Counted from the stretch's first letter, positions 1-7,899 are shown. The stretch is DNA of 17,662 nt from Burkholderiaceae bacterium (GCA_030151165.1 JASLEM010000066.1:1-17662); one strand, 5' to 3'. Notes: generated by a model not told the origin, from the letters alone. A program made the numbers and translations.

Positions 1-2
1 GC

Positions 3-2015
3 GGCGAGCCCGTCTTCGACGCCACGGGCCGCCACTCGGGCTGGTGGGGCGTCGCCCGCAACGCCACCGCCGAAGTGATGGCGCAGCGCGAGCTGCAGCG
101 CTCCCAGGCGATGCTCGACCGCCTCGTGCGCCTGAGCCCCGACGCGATCTGCGTGGCCAGCACCCTCGACGGCCGCGTGATGCTCGCCAACCCGGCCTTC
201 CTGCAGTTCACCGGCCTCACCGAAGGCGAGGTGATGGGCCGCAACGGCTTCGAGCTGGGGCTGTGGCGCGAGAAGGACGACATGAAGGCCTTCGGCGAGG
301 CGATCCGGCGCAACGGCCTCGTGAGCGATTTCCGCTCCGTCATCTGGCCGCGCGACGGTGCGCGCCGCGCCGTGCTGATCACCGCGGCGGCGTTCGACTG
401 GGACGGCGAACCCGTCTGCGTGATGACGACGCGCGACATCACCGAGACCGAGCGCGCGAAGCTCGAGGGCGATGCGATCCTCGACAACGCGGTGGTCGGC
501 GTCTGCCTCGTGCGCGAGCACCGGCTCGAGCGCGTCAATCCGCAGCTCGAACGCATGATGGGCTTGGCCGTCGGCTCGCTCGAAGGGCGCTCGACCGACG
601 TGCTGTTCCGCGACCGCGAACGCTTCGAGGCCTTCGTCGAGCGTCACGAGGCCGCGCAGGCCGCGGGCGAGACGATCGAGGTCGAGCGCAAGGCGATGCG
701 CTCCGACGGCACGAAGATCCTGATCCGCATGCGCGGCCGCGCGGTCGACCCGAAACGGCGCAAGGAGACCGGCACGATCTGGGTGATCGAGGACATCACC
801 GAGCGCCGCCGCGCCGAGATCGAGCTGGCCGAGGCCAAGCGCGACGCGGAGGCCGCCAGCCGCGCGAAGAGCAGCTTCCTCGCGACGATGAGCCACGAGA
901 TCCGCACCCCGCTCAGCGGCGTGCTGGGCCTGGCGCGGCTGCTGCAGGACGACGCGCTCGACGACGAGCGCCGCGCCGAGTACCTGGCCCACCTCGTCGA
1001 CGCGGCCGAGACGCTGACGGGCATCGTGTCGGACGTGCTCGACCTGTCGAAGATCGAGGCCGGCCACCTGCAGGTCGAGCGCATCCCGTTCGATCTCCAC
1101 GCCGTCGTGACGAGCGCGTTCCGCACCTTCTCGCCGATGGGCCGCGAGCGCGGGCTCGACATGCGCAGCGAGGTCGCGCCGGACGCGCCGCGCGAGGTCA
1201 TCGGCGACCCGGTGCGCGTGCGCCAGATCCTGTCCAACTACCTGTCGAACGCGCTCAAGTTCACCTACCGCGGCAGCATCGAGATGCGCCTGCTGCCAGG
1301 GCGCGGCGGCGTCGCGCGCATCGAGGTGCGCGACAGCGGCATCGGCGTGCCCGAGGCGCTGCGCGCCACGCTCTTCACGCCGTTCACGCAGGCCGACAGC
1401 TCCACCACGCGCCGCTTCGGCGGCAGCGGCCTGGGGCTGTCGATCTGCCGCGAGCTGGCCACGCTGATGGGCGGGGACGTCGGCCTGGACAGCGACGGCG
1501 TCTCGGGCAGCTGCGTGTGGGTCGAGCTGCCGCTGCAGGCCGCCGACGAGGACGACATGAGCACCATCGCCGGCGGCCTCGACGAGCCGCCGCAGCAGCC
1601 GCTGCGCGGCATGCGCGTGCTGCTCGCCGAGGACAACCCGGTCAACCGGCTGATCGTCGGCACGATGCTGTCGCGGCTCGGCGCGGAGGTGATCGAGGCC
1701 GACAACGGCGCCGAGGCCATCCGCCAGGCCTCGCAGGCGATGCCGGCGCTGCACGCGGTGCTGATGGACCTGCACATGCCCGAGATCGACGGCATCGAGG
1801 CCACGCGCCGCCTGCGCGCCCAGCCCGCCACCGCGCGCCTGCCCATCATCGCGCTCACCGCCGCCGTGCTCGACGCCGAACGCGCCCAGGCCCAGGCCGC
1901 CGGCATGAACGGCTTCGTCGCGAAACCGGCGGGCGAGGGCGAGCTGCTGCGCGCGTTGTGGTCGTACGCGCCGTCGGCGCCGCGCTACCCGGAGGCGCCG
2001 GAGCGCGTGGACTGA
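3..2015 (+). CDS. PAS-domain hybrid sensor histidine kinase/response regulator (5' end outside window)
   Basis: Membrane-free part of a hybrid kinase that senses through PAS domains and passes phosphate from histidine to its own receiver. The frame is open to the window edge; residues before the ATG at 75 (GWWGVARNATAE) read as the end of a PAS/PAC domain, so that ATG is internal. Order: PAS end (3-75), second PAS (about 90-460), third PAS (about 465-810, ending DITERRRAE), a short helical linker, HisKA with MSHEIRTPL (phospho-His codon 894-896), HATPase with N-box SNYLSNALKF (about 1235-1265), DSGIGVP (Asp codon 1332) and FGGSGLGLSI, then a receiver with acidic pair AEDNP (about 1629), phospho-Asp in LMDLHMP (codon 1767-1769) and AKPA near 1920. 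No HPt domain or DNA-binding output follows, so a separate HPt/response regulator is expected. It ends 25 bp from the convergent DUF3253 gene with no clear terminator. The signal sensed is unknown. Confidence 0.95.
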   Translation, partial: GEPVFDATGRHSGWWGVARNATAEVMAQRELQRSQAMLDRLVRLSPDAICVASTLDGRVMLANPAFLQFTGLTEGEVMGRNGFELGLWREKDDMKAFGEAIRRNGLVSDFRSVIWPRDGARRAVLITAAAFDWDGEPVCVMTTRDITETERAKLEGDAILDNAVVGVCLVREHRLERVNPQLERMMGLAVGSLEGRSTDVLFRDRERFEAFVERHEAAQAAGETIEVERKAMRSDGTKILIRMRGRAVDPKRRKETGTIWVIEDITERRRAEIELAEAKRDAEAASRAKSSFLATMSHEIRTPLSGVLGLARLLQDDALDDERRAEYLAHLVDAAETLTGIVSDVLDLSKIEAGHLQVERIPFDLHAVVTSAFRTFSPMGRERGLDMRSEVAPDAPREVIGDPVRVRQILSNYLSNALKFTYRGSIEMRLLPGRGGVARIEVRDSGIGVPEALRATLFTPFTQADSSTTRRFGGSGLGLSICRELATLMGGDVGLDSDGVSGSCVWVELPLQAADEDDMSTIAGGLDEPPQQPLRGMRVLLAEDNPVNRLIVGTMLSRLGAEVIEADNGAEAIRQASQAMPALHAVLMDLHMPEIDGIEATRRLRAQPATARLPIIALTAAVLDAERAQAQAAGMNGFVAKPAGEGELLRALWSYAPSAPRYPEAPERVD

Positions 2016-2040
2016 GCGCGTCGCGCGAGCGGCAGCGCCC

Positions 2041-2349
2041 TCACTCCGTCCGCGGATTCACGCGGTACAGCGCCCCCTCGACGCGGCCGATGCGGATCGG
2101 GCCGTGCGCGGCCAGCGCGTCGATCGGCTCGCCCTGGCTCGTCACGCGGACGCGGCCCTCGTTGGCGAGGTGGGCCGTGATCTCGCGCACGCGGGGCATC
2201 AGCGAGCGCCAGCCGGCCTCGTCGTGCGCGAGGGCGCGCGCGACCTCGGAAGGGCAGATCGTGGAGGCCGACGAGCGGATCGCGAGCAGCGCGAAGATCG
2301 TCTCGGCGATCTCGCGGTCGTCGTGGGCGAAGGGCGGGTTGCCGCTCAC
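2041..2349 (-). CDS. DUF3253 domain protein
   Basis: A small soluble protein of 102 residues that fits the DUF3253 family in length and in its core: a winged-helix-like stretch with ICPSEVARAL, WRSLMPRVR, ITAHLANEGRVRVTSQG and a terminal GPIRIGR. The biochemical role of the family is not established; the predicted fold suggests nucleic-acid or protein binding (inference). The start is GTG, 4 nt after the TGA of the upstream phosphofructokinase gene, which suggests translational coupling and one transcript. No independent strong ribosome binding site is seen; GAGG lies just before the GTG within the kinase stop region. No signal peptide or membrane segment. Confidence 0.85.
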   Translation of the reverse strand: MSGNPPFAHDDREIAETIFALLAIRSSASTICPSEVARALAHDEAGWRSLMPRVREITAHLANEGRVRVTSQGEPIDALAAHGPIRIGRVEGALYRVNPRTE

Positions 2350-2353
2350 GGCC

Positions 2354-3571
2354 TCAACCCCGGTTCAGGACTTTCGCGACCGCCGGGGCGCGCAGCCGGT
2401 GCGGCTCGGGCAGGTCGGCGCCGAGCAGCGGCGCGAGATAACCGCGGAATGCAGCGGTCACGTCGTTGCCCGCGTCGGCGATCAGCGCGTCCTCCATCGT
2501 GCGCGTCTTGCCGGCCACGGCCTCGAGCGGCTGCAGCACGTAGTCGACGGCGTAGTCGCCGCTGCGGCGGATCGCGACGGAGCCGTCGCGGTCGCCCCAC
2601 ATCGCGAAGTGCACGGCCTTCTCGCCGACCTCGCGGGCCTCGCGCTGGTCGACGTCGGACACGCAGCCGAGGAACGAGCGCTGCAGGTAGCCGAAGGTGT
2701 CGCCGCGCACGCGCTTGATCTTCAGCTGCGACTTGATCTCGTCGCACAGCAGGTCGGCCAGCGCCCCGGTGCCCGAGAGCTGCACGTTGCCGTGCGCGTC
2801 GCGCTCGACGTTCTTCGACAGCTTCTCCGCGATCGTCAGCCCGGTCTCGTCGTGGATGCCTTCCGAGACGGCGATCACGCAACGGCCGTGGCGCTCGTGC
2901 GCGGCCTTCACGTCGGCGAGGAACTTCGGCAGCGCGAAGGTGCGTTCGGGCACGTAGACGAGGTGCGGGCCATCGTCCGGGAACTTGCGCGCGAGGGCCG
3001 ACGCGGCCGTGAGGAAGCCCGCGTGCCGGCCCATCACGACGCCGAGGTAGACGCCCGGCAGCGCGTTGTTGTCCAGGTTCGCGCCCGCGAACGCCTGCGC
3101 GACGAAGCGCGCCGCGGACGGGAAGCCGGGCGTGTGGTCGTTGCCGACGAGGTCGTTGTCGATCGTCTTCGGGATGTGGATGCAGCGCAGCGGATGGCCG
3201 GCCTTGCGGGCCTCGTCGGCGACGATGCGCACGGTGTCGGACGAGTCGTTGCCGCCGATGTAGAAAAAATAGCCGATGCCGTGCGCCTGCAGCACCGCGA
3301 GGATGTCCTGGCAGTACTTGAGGTCGGGCTTGTCGCGCGTCGAGCCGAGCGCCGAGGCCGGCGTGCGCGCCACCTGCTCGAGGTTGTGGGCCGTCTCCTG
3401 CGTCAGGTCGACGAAGTCCTCGTCGACGATCCCGCGCACGCCGTGCAGCGCGCCGTAGACGCGCGCCACCTGCGGGAAGCGGCGCGCCTCGAGCACGGCG
3501 CCCACCAGCGACTGGTTGATCACCGCGGTCGGGCCGCCGCCTTGCGCGACGAGGATCTTGACTGGACTCAT
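2354..3571 (-). CDS. pfp: Pyrophosphate-dependent 6-phosphofructokinase (diphosphate--fructose-6-phosphate 1-phosphotransferase)
   Basis: Cytosolic enzyme interconverting fructose-6-phosphate and fructose-1,6-bisphosphate; the PPi-linked reaction is reversible and can serve glycolysis or gluconeogenesis. The 405-residue length fits PPi-type enzymes. The N-terminal loop is AQGGGPTAVIN (about 9-19). GGNDS (106-110) puts Asp109 where ATP enzymes have Gly. PKTIDND (134-140) has Lys135 in place of the Gly of ATP enzymes and catalytic Asp138; MGRHAG (180-185) and PER (208-210) contact the sugar phosphate. The Asp and Lys substitutions are the known signature of PPi rather than ATP use. The ATG is preceded by GGAG with about 7-nt spacing. 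The DUF3253 gene follows 4 nt after the stop. Upstream lies a phospholipase gene, separated by a repeat/terminator-like block, so this pair probably has its own promoter, although none is convincing by eye. Donor specificity is inferred from motif residues, not measured. Confidence 0.92.
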   Translation of the reverse strand: MSPVKILVAQGGGPTAVINQSLVGAVLEARRFPQVARVYGALHGVRGIVDEDFVDLTQETAHNLEQVARTPASALGSTRDKPDLKYCQDILAVLQAHGIGYFFYIGGNDSSDTVRIVADEARKAGHPLRCIHIPKTIDNDLVGNDHTPGFPSAARFVAQAFAGANLDNNALPGVYLGVVMGRHAGFLTAASALARKFPDDGPHLVYVPERTFALPKFLADVKAAHERHGRCVIAVSEGIHDETGLTIAEKLSKNVERDAHGNVQLSGTGALADLLCDEIKSQLKIKRVRGDTFGYLQRSFLGCVSDVDQREAREVGEKAVHFAMWGDRDGSVAIRRSGDYAVDYVLQPLEAVAGKTRTMEDALIADAGNDVTAAFRGYLAPLLGADLPEPHRLRAPAVAKVLNRG

Positions 3572-3647
3572 CCGAATCTCCGGAGGCGGAACGAGGCCGA
3601 TCTTAGACCTGTTGCCGGCGCTGCCGCCAGAGCGTCGGCGCAGAAAT

Positions 3648-3728
3648 CAAGGGAGCGACGGAGCCGGCTTCGCCGGGCCGTACGCGGCCGGCCCCCTCGG
3701 GGGCAGGGAGCGCCAGCGACCGTGGGGC
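3648..3728 (-). repeat. Gene-end repeat block with stacked hairpins, probable terminator
   Basis: Directly after the phospholipase stop lie several short inverted repeats: GCCCCCTCGGGGGC at 3691-3704, GGCC around GTACGC (about 3677-3690), and CCGGC-TTC-GCCGG (about 3664-3676). Read on the minus strand the block begins AGCCCCACGGTCGCTGGCGC and continues with a G/C run. This resembles the short repeats that commonly follow genes in Comamonadaceae and related Burkholderiales (recalled pattern, not searched). It probably ends transcription from the phospholipase gene before the pfp gene begins. There is no T run, so a classical Rho-independent terminator is not claimed. Confidence 0.5.
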
Positions 3729-4931
3729 TCACATTCTCCGGTGGATGTCGTGGGTCACGAACGGGTCGTCGCCTTCCGGGCATTCGAGCCAGCGCGGATG
3801 CTCCAGCGTCGCGTTGATGTCGGCGAGGCCGCTGTCCCAGTGGTTGCGCATCGTGACGGCGCCGAACTCGTAGTCCTTGGAGAGGCCGTCCCACTCCTTG
3901 TCCTGGTAGATCAGCTGGATCACGCTGACGCAGCGCGCCGTGGCCTGGTGCGCGGCGGCGCGGCAGGCGGCGCTCTTGTCGCGCACGTCCTGCGGGATCA
4001 GCTCCAGCATCTCGCGCAGCAGGCGGCGCTGGCGCTGCTCCTGCGCCTGGGTGTTGGTGATGGTGCGGGTGCGGCTGGAGAACTGGATGTCCTTCACGCG
4101 CTCCTGGGCGTCGATCACGTTGGTCGGAACGTCGCCGCGCGCGCTCCACAGGTCGACCTGGAAGGCGAGGGTGTTGCGCCGCGGATGGTCTTCCAGCACC
4201 TGGGCGAGCGGCGTGTTCGAGACGAGCCCGCCGTCCCAGTAATAGTGCACGGGGCGCTTCGCGCCGGTGTCGCGCGACGACTCGATCGGCCCCGGCTCCT
4301 CGATCGCCACCGCCGGGAAACCGGGCGGCAGCGCACCCGAGGCCATCACGTGCTCGGCGCGGATGCGCTTGCGCCAGCGGCCGTGCTGGTTGTCGAACGC
4401 CTCGAAGTTGCCGGTCTCGACATTGACCGCCGACACCGTCAGCCGCGTCACGCCCGCGTTGATGCGGTCGAAGTCGACGAGGCGCTCCAGCGTCGCCTTC
4501 AGCGGCGCGGTGTCGTAGAAGCTCGCCGTGGCGGGCGATGGCGTGCCGAGCCACGCGGTGGTCGGCCGCGGCGTGAAGAAGCCGCGCTGGCCTTCGGTGA
4601 GCGCGCGCCAGGCGCTGAGGCTGTTCCAGATCTCGCGGCGCCAGTCGTTCATCGGCTCGATCCTGGCGTCGAGCCAGGGCATCGCGTCGGGCCACAGCGC
4701 GGGCTGCGTCACCGTCTTCCAGAACTCGCGCAGCCGATCCATCCGCACCTTCGGCTCGTTGCCCGCGATGATCGCCGCGTTGATGGCGCCGATCGAGATG
4801 CCGGCGACCCAGTCGGGCTCGATGCCGGCCTCGGCGAGGCCTTCCATCACGCCAGCCTGGTACGCGCCGAGCGCGCCGCCTCCCTGCAGCACGAGGGCGA
4901 TCGTTTCGAAGGGCGGGCGGTCGATGGGCAT
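3729..4931 (-). CDS. Patatin-like phospholipase with C-terminal DUF3734-like region
   Basis: Lipid acyl hydrolase of the patatin type, using a Ser-Asp dyad. The start chosen is the ATG at 4931 (MPIDRPPFETIALVLQGGG) because AGGA sits 8 nt upstream; an upstream in-frame GTG at 4967 would add 12 Arg-rich residues and has no better signal. From the N terminus there is the oxyanion loop GGGALGAYQAG, the nucleophile elbow GISIG (GxSxG), and the catalytic Asp in WDGGLVSNTPL. The last 100 or so residues (YQDKEWDGLSKDYEFG, WDSGLADINATL) match the DUF3734 extension seen in many proteobacterial patatins. No signal peptide is visible, so the protein is probably cytoplasmic or membrane-associated. The substrate is unknown; family members act on phospholipids or are linked to polyhydroxybutyrate storage. 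It is divergent from the glutamine-synthetase-like gene across about 207 bp. Confidence 0.93.
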   Translation of the reverse strand: MPIDRPPFETIALVLQGGGALGAYQAGVMEGLAEAGIEPDWVAGISIGAINAAIIAGNEPKVRMDRLREFWKTVTQPALWPDAMPWLDARIEPMNDWRREIWNSLSAWRALTEGQRGFFTPRPTTAWLGTPSPATASFYDTAPLKATLERLVDFDRINAGVTRLTVSAVNVETGNFEAFDNQHGRWRKRIRAEHVMASGALPPGFPAVAIEEPGPIESSRDTGAKRPVHYYWDGGLVSNTPLAQVLEDHPRRNTLAFQVDLWSARGDVPTNVIDAQERVKDIQFSSRTRTITNTQAQEQRQRRLLREMLELIPQDVRDKSAACRAAAHQATARCVSVIQLIYQDKEWDGLSKDYEFGAVTMRNHWDSGLADINATLEHPRWLECPEGDDPFVTHDIHRRM

Positions 4932-5102
4932 GGCGGTCCTGCGGCGGCGACGGGCGTCGGAGGCCACAGCTTATCGGGTTCATGCGACAGCGGGCTGACG
5001 ACCGGCCGTTCCCCGGCGCGTCCCCCCACGATGGGAGAGCCGCCGCTCCGCCAGGCGCGTGAACTGCGGCGCGACGCGTGGCCCGGTTCGATGCCGCGCC
5101 GC

Positions 5103-5154
5103 TCGCCACGGGCGCCGGGCTCCTGTTTTAATGGAGGGATGAGCCAATCCCTCC
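5103..5154 (+). promoter_or_regulatory. Putative promoter and start-codon hairpin of the glutamine-synthetase-like gene
   Basis: TCGCCA (5103-5108, 4 of 6 to the sigma-70 -35) and TTTAAT (5127-5132, 5 of 6 to the -10) are 18 bp apart. A start about 7 bp past the -10 would fall at the initiator ATG (5139), giving a leaderless message. In addition GGAGGGAT (5133-5140) and ATCCCTCC (5147-5154) form a perfect 8-bp dyad with a 6-nt loop; it contains the only Shine-Dalgarno-like run and the first two bases of the ATG. That SD run directly abuts the ATG (zero spacing) and would be a poor ribosome binding site. Promoter call is by eye. Confidence 0.45.
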
Positions 5155-6482
5155 CCGCGAACCTCGCCGAGCGCTTCGCCGCCGACGGCGTCCGCGACGT
5201 CGAATGCCTGTTCCCGGACGTCTCCGGCTACCCGCGCGGCAAGCTGATGCCCGCCGGCGCGTTCGCCGCCGGCGCCGAACTGCGCATCGCGCAGGCGATC
5301 CCGATGCAGTGCGTGACGGGCGACTACTCGTACGACCCGATCTTCCCCGACCAGGATCCCGACGTCCTGCTCGTGCCCGACTACACCACGCTGCGCACCG
5401 CGCCATGGGCCTCGGTGCCGCGCGCGATGGCGATCCACGACTGCCTCGAGCTCGATGGGTCGCCCTGCCAGTTCGCGCCCCGCACGATCCTGAAGGACGT
5501 GCTCGCGCGCTACGAGCGACGCGGGCTGCGCGCGGTGGTCGCGCCCGAGATCGAGTTCTACCTGACCGCGCCCAACGACGACCCGACGCAGCCGCTCGCG
5601 GCGCCCGTGATGCGCGGGCGCAGCCGCGAGGCCGGCCAGTCGGCGTTCAGCCTCGACACGCTCAACGGGCATGCGCCGTTCTGGGACGAGTTCCGCACCG
5701 CGTTGGACACCCTCGGCATCCGCGCCGACACCTGGATCCACGAGGTCGGCCTGACGCAGTTCGAGATCAACCTCCTGCACGACGACCCGCTCGTCGTCGC
5801 CGACCAGGCCTTCCTCTTCAAGTACGCGGCCAAGGAGATCGCGTTGAAGCACGGCCTGAACGCCGTCTTCATGGCCAAGCCGATCGCCGGCCAGCCGGGC
5901 AGCTCGATGCACCTGCACCAGAGCGTGGTCGACGCGAGCGGCCGCAACGTGTTCAGCGACGCCGATGGCGGCGAGAGCGTCGTCTTCCGCCAGTTCATCG
6001 CCGGCCTGCAGGCGAACCTGCCGAGCCTGATGCTGCTGTTCGCACCCTTCGTGAATTCGTATCGACGCTTCGTCAAGGGCAGCCAGGCGCCGGTGAATTT
6101 CCATTGGGGCTACGACAACCGCACCGCGGGCCTGCGCATCCCGAAGAGCGGCCCGGCCGCGCGGCGCGTCGAGAACCGCGTCGCGGGCGCCGACGCGAAC
6201 CCGTACCTCGTCATCGCCGCGACGCTCGCCGCCGGCCTCGACGGCATCGAGCGCGCGCTGCCGCCCACCGCGCCGCTCGAGACCAGCGCCTACGAGGAGC
6301 CACACGCGCTCGCCCGCACCTTCAACGCGGCGCACGCGGATTTCCTCGCGGGCGACGTCGCGGCGCGGCTGTTCGGCCAGCGCTTCGTCACGGCGTACGC
6401 GGCGGTCAAGGAAGTCGAGTTCGAGAGCTGGCTCGCCGAGATCGGCGCGTGGGAACGCCGTTTCCTGGTGGCGCAGGCATGA
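5139..6482 (+). CDS. Glutamine synthetase family protein (gamma-glutamylamine/amide ligase type, not GlnA)
   Basis: ATP-dependent ligase of the glutamine synthetase fold, likely joining glutamate to ammonia or an amine, 447 residues. Visible features: N-terminal beta-grasp part (DVECLFPDVSGYPRGK), metal/substrate Glu in PEIEFYL (about 136-142), HEVGLTQFEINL (201-212), MAKPIAGQPGSSMHLHQ (245-261) with the ammonium/ATP-site His pair, NSYRRFVKGSQAP, WGYDNRTAGLRIP (323-335) and RVENRVAGADANPYL (343-357). The adenylylation Tyr loop of GlnA is not seen, so this is a paralogue of the PuuA/GlnA-like group; the exact substrate cannot be told. The ATG was chosen because conserved sequence begins soon after and no better start exists, but its SD spacing is abnormal. 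Its TGA overlaps the ATG of the flavoprotein gene, indicating one operon. Confidence 0.92.
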   Translation: MSQSLPANLAERFAADGVRDVECLFPDVSGYPRGKLMPAGAFAAGAELRIAQAIPMQCVTGDYSYDPIFPDQDPDVLLVPDYTTLRTAPWASVPRAMAIHDCLELDGSPCQFAPRTILKDVLARYERRGLRAVVAPEIEFYLTAPNDDPTQPLAAPVMRGRSREAGQSAFSLDTLNGHAPFWDEFRTALDTLGIRADTWIHEVGLTQFEINLLHDDPLVVADQAFLFKYAAKEIALKHGLNAVFMAKPIAGQPGSSMHLHQSVVDASGRNVFSDADGGESVVFRQFIAGLQANLPSLMLLFAPFVNSYRRFVKGSQAPVNFHWGYDNRTAGLRIPKSGPAARRVENRVAGADANPYLVIAATLAAGLDGIERALPPTAPLETSAYEEPHALARTFNAAHADFLAGDVAARLFGQRFVTAYAAVKEVEFESWLAEIGAWERRFLVAQA

Positions 6483-7792
6483 CGGACGCGCATCTCGACA
6501 CCCGCGCGGACGCCCCGCCGCCCACCGTCGCGATCGTCGGCGCCGGCCCCGCCGGCCTGATGGCCGCGAGCGTGCTGCAGTCGCAGGGCGCGGCGGTGCA
6601 CGTGTTCGACGCGATGCCGTCGGTCGGCCGCAAGTTCCTGCTGGCGGGCATCGGCGGGCTGAACCTCACGCATTCCGAGTCGCTGCCCGGCTTCGTCACG
6701 CGCTACGCGGAACGCGCGGGCGCGATGAAGCCATTGCTCGAAGCCTTCGGGCCCGACGCGGTGCGCGCGTGGGCGCGCGAGCTGGGCATCGAGACCTTCG
6801 TCGGCACGTCCGGCCGCGTGTTCCCGAAGGACATGAAGGCCGCGCCGCTGCTGCGCGCCTGGATGCAGCGCCTGCGCGCCGGCGGCACGGGCGCGACGCC
6901 GGTGCAGTTCTACATGCGCCATCGCTGGCTCGGTTGGGGCGGCGGCGCGGCGTCGAGCGCGCCGCTGCACTTCGAGGCCGGCGGCCGCGAGGTGCAGTTC
7001 AAGGCCGACGCGACGATCCTCGCGCTCGGCGGCGCGAGCTGGCCCAAGCTCGGCTCCGACGGCGCCTGGGTGCCCGCGCTCGGCGCGCAAGGTGTCGACA
7101 TCGTCCCGCTGCGGCCGGCGAATTGCGGCTTCGACGTCGCGCCGACCGCGCCCGGCCGCGACGGCTGGAGCGCGCACCTGCGCGAGCGCTACGCCGGCGA
7201 GCCGTTGAAGCCGGTGGCCATCACCGTCGTCGACGAGCACGGCGTGCCGCATCGCCAGCAGGGCGAGTTCGTCGTCACGAAGACGGGCATCGAAGGCAGC
7301 CTGGTCTACGCGTTCTCCGCCGGCCTGCGCGACGCCATCGCCGCCAACGGCCACGCGATGCTGCGCCTCGACCTGCTGCCGCAGCACTCGCGCGACCAGG
7401 TGCTCGCCGAGACGCGCCGACCGCGCGGCACGCGCAGCCTGTCGACGCACCTGAAGAGCCGCCTCAACATCGGCGGCGTGAAGATGGCGCTGCTGCACGA
7501 GTTGCTGCTACCGCACCACCTGAACGACCCGGACGCGCTCGCGACCGCGCTCAAGGCGCTGCCGCTGACCCTCGCCGCGCCGCGCCCGATCGACGAGGCG
7601 ATCAGCAGCGCCGGCGGCGTGCGCTTCGAGGCGCTCGACGAGAACCTGATGTCGATCACCGCGCCCGGACTGTTCTGCGCCGGCGAGATGCTGGATTGGG
7701 AAGCGCCGACCGGCGGGTACCTGCTGACCGGATGCTTTGCGACCGGGCATGCCGCGGCGCAAGGCGTCCTTCGCTGGTGGAACAGTTTCTGA
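6479..7792 (+). CDS. FAD-dependent flavoprotein of the TIGR03862/HI0933 (BaiN-like) family
   Basis: A 437-residue soluble flavoprotein. The N-terminal dinucleotide fold is VAIVGAGPAGLMAASVL (about residues 17-33), followed by the family mark GRKFLLAGIGGLNLTHSE, and SGRVFPKDMKAAPLLRAW further on. A middle domain follows, then LNIGGVKMALLHE, SSAGGVRFEALDENLMS and the C-terminal FAD-binding run LFCAGEMLDWEAPTGGYLLTGCFATGHAAA, which is characteristic of this family. Relatives are annotated as NAD(P)/FAD-dependent oxidoreductases; most have no known substrate, though BaiN acts on bile acids. The ATG overlaps the stop of the upstream ligase gene (ATGA), pointing to coupled translation and a linked role. 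Downstream, 7793-8038 holds an inverted repeat and possible promoter for the next gene. Confidence 0.92.
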   Translation: MTDAHLDTRADAPPPTVAIVGAGPAGLMAASVLQSQGAAVHVFDAMPSVGRKFLLAGIGGLNLTHSESLPGFVTRYAERAGAMKPLLEAFGPDAVRAWARELGIETFVGTSGRVFPKDMKAAPLLRAWMQRLRAGGTGATPVQFYMRHRWLGWGGGAASSAPLHFEAGGREVQFKADATILALGGASWPKLGSDGAWVPALGAQGVDIVPLRPANCGFDVAPTAPGRDGWSAHLRERYAGEPLKPVAITVVDEHGVPHRQQGEFVVTKTGIEGSLVYAFSAGLRDAIAANGHAMLRLDLLPQHSRDQVLAETRRPRGTRSLSTHLKSRLNIGGVKMALLHELLLPHHLNDPDALATALKALPLTLAAPRPIDEAISSAGGVRFEALDENLMSITAPGLFCAGEMLDWEAPTGGYLLTGCFATGHAAAQGVLRWWNSF

Positions 7793-7803
7793 CGCGCCCG
7801 GTC

Positions 7804-7899
7804 GGCACGCCAAAACACGCCCGCTCTGCGTTGCGAATGCTCGCCGTAGCGCCGCGACGGCTGTGCTTCGCGCCTTGATCGGACGCGTTTTGGCGCGCC
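7804..7899. repeat. Long imperfect inverted repeat with inner hairpin
   Basis: The 20-nt arm at 7804-7823 (core CGCCAAAAC) pairs with the arm at 7880-7899 (core GTTTTGGCG), matching at 17 of 20 positions, around a 56-nt interior. Inside, GCCGT and ACGGC flank AGCGCCGCG (about 7843-7861), giving a branched structure. It lies just after the flavoprotein stop and before the hydrolase genes. It could be a transcription-end structure or a small palindromic element with copies elsewhere in the genome; there is no T run. Function is not established. Confidence 0.55.

Noticed and set aside
75..77. ATG as the start of the histidine kinase
   Set aside because: The frame stays open upstream and the preceding residues read as the end of a PAS/PAC domain, so the real start is outside the window.
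44..3817. A 1257-codon plus-strand frame across the histidine kinase and pfp
   Set aside because: Low-complexity Arg/Ala translation; the kinase frame and the opposite-strand pfp frame carry clear motifs.
4932..4967. Longer phospholipase N terminus from the GTG at 4967
   Set aside because: The ATG at 4931 has AGGA at good spacing and begins close to the conserved oxyanion loop; the extra residues are Arg-rich.
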